64,000 nucleotides of DNA. It comes from Capsicum annuum. Lineage: Eukaryota > Streptophyta > Magnoliopsida > Solanales > Solanaceae. Within the stretch, counting starts at the first letter, position 1. Each line of letters starts with the position of its first letter. Under the pieces are notes generated by a model. It was not told the DNA's origin. It saw only the letters and a program-made list of their open reading frames with translations, and made no database searches. Location of the stretch: NCBI RefSeq assembly GCF_002878395.1, contig NW_025825704.1, positions 346,631 through 410,630 of the forward strand, in the 5' to 3' direction. A program made the translations under genes and the position numbers. Shown in pieces: positions 59,179 through 64,000 of this stretch.

Positions 59179-59796
59179 AACATTCATCCTCGAATGTTGC
59201 TTAATAGACTGAGATTACGGATCAACAGAACTTACTCAAGAAATGGAAACATCGTAGATCAGGACTACAAAATTGGAACGACTGACATATAGAGTTCTCA
59301 CACTGGGCATGCATATATGATGCATGGAATACTTGACTGGTGATACTTATAGATTAATTCTCATAATACACATGCATATTTGATTCATGGACTCATAACT
59401 GGGCTGATCTCATGAATACACGACTGAACACACACTGACAAGCTGAACTCTTTCTACTAAATGCGCATATCTAATCCATGAATTTCCGACTAAGCTGACT
59501 TTTGAAAGCACGACTTAACAATGCAACAATGACTGATTCTAACCTCATAAAGAAAATCTGAACGTGCATCGAGATGAATCTAATGGCAGGAAACATCATA
59601 ATACTATGGGGTATCTCTCCCTTGGGACTCTATGTCCCTCTGAACACACTTCGCTGAAATACTGAGGTGGTGGGCACCTATAAATTGGGTCATGATTGAC
59701 CGATGAAGACTATAAACTCATGTATGACTCTTGCTAACATATAAGCTCAAAATAGGAGCAAAGGATCTAAAAATGCATATCGCAAAGATAAAGGGC
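59179..59796 (-). other. Element E internal region without recognisable coding
   Basis: Lies between the nucleocapsid and the PPT, where about 4 kb of pol would be in a complete element. I find no protease, RT or integrase motif on either strand. The 62-codon plus-strand ORF at 59,104-59,292 is chance. Confidence 0.6.
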
Positions 59797-60509
59797 TCAA
59801 AACATACCCGGGTCTATCTTAGGGAATCCTTTCCGATCAAGGTGAGCCTGAAGCGCGTGATGTCTACCCCTTTGAGTTAGCACTCTACATTCTCTCATTA
59901 TATGGCCTAGCTCACCACACCCAAAGCATACATCACTACCAGCTCTACACATACCTTGGTGGTGCTTGCCACACTTTTCATAACTCAAATGGGTACGAAC
60001 ACCACTAGCACTACTCTGGGCTTTGGAGCTTGGCACTTCCTCAGATCGGCCACCCTAAAACACAGGTACGGTTACACTAGCTAAAGATAGATCTGGGACT
60101 AAAAACCTCCAACCATACTGAGAACTAATACCTTCTTGAGACCCTAACTGCGAGAAACCATGACCATCTATCTTGGCTTTCTTACTCACTCTCTTTTTCC
60201 AAAAATATGTATAATTTGGGTGATCTTCTTTACCTCATCTAGATAAAGTTGAGGGTTCTAAAATACTACTGACCCAAAAAATTCTGGCGGGTTAATTTTT
60301 ATGAAATTTCTAACCCTGTCTGTGGCAGAATTCCCATCTTGCTGATGTGGGGCTGCAGCCTGACGGTTCCCCTGAACATTAGTCACAGCTTGGGCTAGCA
60401 CCTGAAAAGTTGCCCGAAACTCTTTATGTGACACGCTCTCTTTCTCAGGATCTAATGGCTATGGGGGTTGATCACTAACCCCACGGACAAAATCTCTGTA
60501 AGGAGGCAT
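59797..60509 (-). pseudogene. Element E gag remnant with intact CCHC but no capsid core
   Basis: The likely start ATG is at 60,509-60,507 (MPPYRDFVRG). Then SHKEFRATFQVLAQAVTNVQGNRQ, DRVRNFIKINPPEFFGS and LDEVKKITQIIHIFG, the N-terminal part of a Tekay-like gag. It then passes straight to the C-terminal DGHGFSQLGSQ region (near 60,170) and an open frame 60,036-59,797 with CGKHHQGMC and an intact knuckle CFGCGELGHIMREC (59,888-59,929). The capsid core (MTWxxFxxxFLxxFFP and following) is missing. The knuckle is the only fully intact zinc motif in this window. Confidence 0.8.
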
Positions 60510-60702
60510 ACTCTATAATTGAAAGAGTAACGATCAACTTGAGCTCATGCTCACTCACACGAAATGATCATTGAAAGAAAAGGAACTGCTCCTAAGAATA
60601 TCCTGTAGCCTCTTGTACATAAATATGGCACGCTACACACCGATGTAGAAGACTCTACTAGATGCGGCTTTTCAGACTCCCTAGGATACTCTTGAACCTT
60701 AG

Positions 60703-60714
60703 GCTTTGATACCA
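60703..60714 (-). other. Element E primer binding site
   Basis: TGGTATCAAAGC on the minus strand, four bases from the LTR end. It differs from the iMet-type TGGTATCAGAGC of TE2 by one base. Confidence 0.85.
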
Positions 60715-60718
60715 AGTT

Positions 60719-63700
60719 TGTAATGCCCCGAGATCCCATCTCGAGATGTCACACGGTGCTTATGGACCTGAAGGACCACAAGCAAACCCTTTTCTGATAT
60801 CTGTACCTGTACACTTCATAATATCTGAAATAAATATGGAAACTTTCCATAAGGTTCAACATATCTATACATTCTCAAAACTAAAAACTGAATACTAATA
60901 CATCCGTCTGAAAAGCCTCTAAACTATCTGAACTGTGGAGTTGATGGGACAGGTCCCTAACTAACTCCGTTAACTGAAAATAAACAAAATCTAAAACAAT
61001 AATAGTAAACTGAGATTCGTCCTTAAAAGAAGAGGACTCATTGCTACTGCAGTTGACGGGGACTGAACTACTGAGGATGATCTGGATCCTATGCCTCTGA
61101 ACCTATGGTGTTAAATAAAACACCATAGCACAGATACATCAGTACGGGAATGTACTAAGTATATAGATGAGGTAGGCTAATGCAAGGGCTTATGCATGAA
61201 AAATATCTAAACTGAATAATCATGAAAGATGCCGCATGAGAACACATACATGAATGCACTAAACATGAACACAATCATCGCAACTCTAGATACTGAAACT
61301 CACATACCACTTTACTGCAGACTGAACTCACTACTAATACTAAGATACTGAATCACTGACTCATTTGATACTGATAATTGAGGATATAGATGTGCTTACA
61401 TTAAGGAATGTACTCTGAGCTTAATGCTTTCAACTGAAAGAATTAGAGATCAACTTTGCTAAAGCATTTTCTAGAAACGATTATCAATGATAAGAAGCAT
61501 GATTATATCTGAATCTGACAACAAGAATATTCAATAGAAATATAATACTGTGATCAAGCCTGTATGTCGGCATATCTCTGAATATGATATCAATCAACTG
61601 TATATATGACCAAGCCTATCTGTCGGAATGGTCCACGAATTAATGGAACTATATGAGTTCCTCATAAAGATAGATGACTGTATCCGACAGTCTTGATTTC
61701 TGAAGATTGATTTTGAAGTTGAGACTAAATCTTAAACTGAAATTGTGGGAAGTAGTTACTTAACCGACATGCCCCAACCTACCACAGGTAGGGTCCAACC
61801 TCTTACCCTAGTTAGGAGGGTGCCAATACCGTGCCACGGGTAAAGACATTATCTTTATGTGTATTACCTTTATGCGATCCTTATCTATCAGGTGCTCAAA
61901 CGAGAATGGTGGAATCCTTACCTAACAGGTCAATCCACCTCATCTACCCTCATCTAACAGGTATGATGTCTATCATATACCCTCAACTAGTAGGTATGAT
62001 GTCTCAACCAACGCTGCCTACGTAGTTCTGGAGCACAAAGATTGCATCTAAGAATCACACCTTCTACTAGTAGGTGAGTTCCCATCCTTGAGCTTACTCA
62101 GTGACTCTGACTGAATTCTTAACTGAGCACAACTGAACTGAATCTGATACTGATCATGTTTCTCATGAGATCTAACTAAGTTACGCTTATATTACTTTGT
62201 TCCATATCTGACGAAAAAGACATCGAATCATAATATCTGACTGACGATATAGTGCTTGAGTAGATTACTCAAATCACTTTAGAGATAAGGATGAATCATT
62301 TGACTACTATTTTCTAGATTACTAGTGATACAGAGATTACAAAGATTTCTAAAATTATTGAGCTTTCTTAAGTTCCGCACTTGTCTGAGGATACAGAGTT
62401 TTATAGTTCACTGAGTTTTGAGAATCATGGCTCGACTGGAAATATCGAGAAACTGACACGGCCTCTGGAGAACAGCTCTATTTTAGGGTATAAATATCCC
62501 CAGGACTTGATAACATAAAAGTAAGCATCATTATTCATTCATCATCACAAGCATCCATGCATTATCACAATCATTGAAGCATCTTTACAAGCAATTCAGG
62601 AATCATGCCATATGTTCATTTCCACAGCCATTAAGGATCTCAAACATTTAAGGATCTCAAACGTCTATTCATCATCACAGTCGCCAAGGAGTCACTTTAA
62701 GAATCTCGGAATCATAATCATAAAATAGCATAGGGGAAACATGCTACTAGATTGTACTCCTTTTAACAAGGTTTTACCTCACCTATTTCATAACTATATC
62801 AATCTTGACATGTGTTTGGATATCCCATGGCTTGGGGAGACTTCATACTATCACGTCATAACTTACTTGCTAACCACTTGGCATGTATTAAAAGCTTAAC
62901 ATATATCAAGAGCACATAATTAGGGGAATTTACAACCATCATATCTCGACTTGTTCACTAGGGTCTTTCAACAACCTGTAGACATGATAGATTTTACACC
63001 TACTTGGGAATTTAATGCTATCTTGGTACATTTCACTCACTAAGGCATTTTATCAAACACTAGGCATGCATGGACTAGCTCACAATTTGGGGTTTCCTAT
63101 TCAACATACTATAGTGTCCCTTAAGCTTCACCTAAGCTCTTTATCAAACCTATGGGGAACGTTCTTCACTTATTCAACCATTTCTACACCCAAAAGTCAT
63201 GAACACATCACATGGAAAAATAACTTCAAGAGAGTCTATCAAAAACATCACATGAATTCCACATACTAGGATCAAAGCTCATTAATTTTGTAGGAAAACA
63301 TAAATCAAAAATCAACAACACAATAAACATCCATTTCAACTCATACAAATCATTAACAACTCATAAACATAAAAATATTTTAGTTTTTAAAAGGTTTCTT
63401 GAGCTTCTTGGATGAAAGTGACCCAAGAATCAACATCTACATACATTAACCTCTGTAATTAGATGAACTTTAGTGCTTGAAACTTTATCCACACTTGAAA
63501 TAAGTGAATTCTTGAAGCCCATACTATGAGGAACTTGATTCTTTAAGAAACCTTGAAGAATTTATGGATGAATTTTGGAAGATTAAGGTTCTTGAATGAA
63601 ATCCTAGATATTGTTGAGTGAATTAGAAAAGAAAATGATTGAATTAGGGTTTATATGAGGGTTCCTCATATTTATAGAGGCTCAAAAAAGTGTGAAATGA

Positions 63701-64000
63701 ACAAAATACCCTTGCAAAATCACCCTTAAGTTGCTGGAAAAATATACTTGACGCCATCCGTGATAGGCCGTCATGAATGGCCGTCACAAAGGGGGTCCAA
63801 ATTCTTGATTTTCTGCCTAGGGCTAACGACATCATCAAAAAGGTTTTCAGAAACGTGATAGCCTGTCAGAAATGTCACCACCATTTTTCAGCTTGACATG
63901 ATAGAATAAAATGGGGATAACCCTTTTCTCCGATATCGGATTTAGGCGAAATTGGTATCGTTGAAAAGATAATTCAATGATATTTCATTTGATATATATC
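60719..64000 (-). repeat. Element E 5' LTR, cut by window end
   Basis: The plus-strand start TGTAATGCCCCGAG pairs with 55,709. It follows the 3' LTR throughout. Relative to it there is an insertion near 61,975-62,070 (CATATACCCTCAACTAGTAG and following) and a TTAAGGATCTCAAAC duplication near 62,630-62,665. It retains a TATAAATA box (63,669-63,676, minus). About the last 150-200 bp of the LTR and the right target site lie outside the window. Confidence 0.88.
63669..63676 (-). promoter_or_regulatory. TATA box of E 5' LTR
   Basis: TATAAATA on the minus strand in GAGCCTCTATAAATATGAGG, in the expected U3 position, about 75-215 bp downstream of the CG-rich block in element orientation. As the 5' LTR, this is the copy that would drive transcription of E. 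Confidence 0.65.

Larger units (their letters stand above)
55709..64000 (-). mobile_element. Element E: non-autonomous gypsy element with very long LTRs (5' end outside window)
   Basis: LTR 55,709-59,162 (3454 bp), internal 59,163-60,718 (1556 bp), second LTR from 60,719 to beyond the window. PPT and PBS are both readable and set the orientation as minus. The internal region has only the N-terminal tail and the nucleocapsid of gag; the capsid core and all of pol are absent. The two LTRs look roughly 90% alike by eye. Mobilisation would have needed proteins from a related chromovirus. Confidence 0.88.

Noticed and set aside
1..64000. Host protein-coding genes, tRNA or rRNA genes
   Set aside because: I looked for long open frames with plausible domains and for RNA gene signatures. 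Every recognisable domain belongs to a retrotransposon, and the short tRNA-like words are primer binding sites.
1..64000. Endogenous pararetrovirus sequence, common in this plant family
   Set aside because: All RT regions seen are followed by integrase remnants or flanked by LTRs with PBS/PPT. No movement-protein or coat-protein signature is seen.

Overview
This window looks like pericentromeric or other heterochromatic DNA of a flowering plant. The gag/pol signatures and LTR style resemble Solanaceae elements I know; that assignment is from memory of the families, not a search. It is AT-rich and I found no host gene, tRNA, rRNA or CRISPR array. Almost every base can be assigned to decayed Ty3/gypsy LTR retrotransposons inserted into one another. 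All coding remnants carry stops and frameshifts, so they are entered as pseudogenes or mobile elements.

Left nest (1-39,267). The oldest layer is a minus-strand element, here called B. It is split into pieces: gag N-terminus 38,417-39,051; gag C-terminus to integrase 32,956-35,672; and its 3' LTR in three parts (32,755-32,955, 17,978-20,432 and 7,086-7,338). Four later insertions split it: solo LTR F (35,673-38,416) in gag; element TE3 (20,433-32,754, minus) in the LTR with a perfect ATTTA target duplication; element TE2 (7,339-17,977, plus) in the LTR with CAGAG/CAGGG; and element A (1-7,085, plus, same family as B) in the LTR. TE2 is the most complete: LTRs, PBS, gag, protease, RT, RNase H, integrase, chromodomain-like C-terminus and PPT, i.e. 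a Tekay/Del-like chromovirus. TE3 has the same domain order, but its 5' LTR is truncated and part of gag is duplicated around a foreign LTR fragment (G).

Middle (39,268-44,901). An LTR-like piece H is followed by T, a plus-strand Tat/Athila-type gag-protease-RT relic. T is interrupted by a Stowaway-like MITE (42,593-42,850).

Right nest (44,902-64,000). Element C (minus, Tat/Athila type) has a 3' LTR at 44,902-46,813, an extra ORF resembling the putative plant transposon protein domain, a protease and gag. Its gag is interrupted by element D (LTR 53,221-54,858). D is in turn interrupted by element E (55,709 to beyond the window end), a non-autonomous element with LTRs of about 3.45 kb around only about 1.56 kb of internal DNA.

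A 100-bp run of N (17,093-17,192) lies in the TE2 3' LTR. It is flanked by an identical 143-bp duplication, which points to an unresolved assembly overlap. No new defence or metabolic system is visible. The points most worth following are the reconstructable nesting, a CG-rich quasi-repeat block in nearly every LTR family, the TGACG array in the E promoter, and the chimeric gag of TE3.
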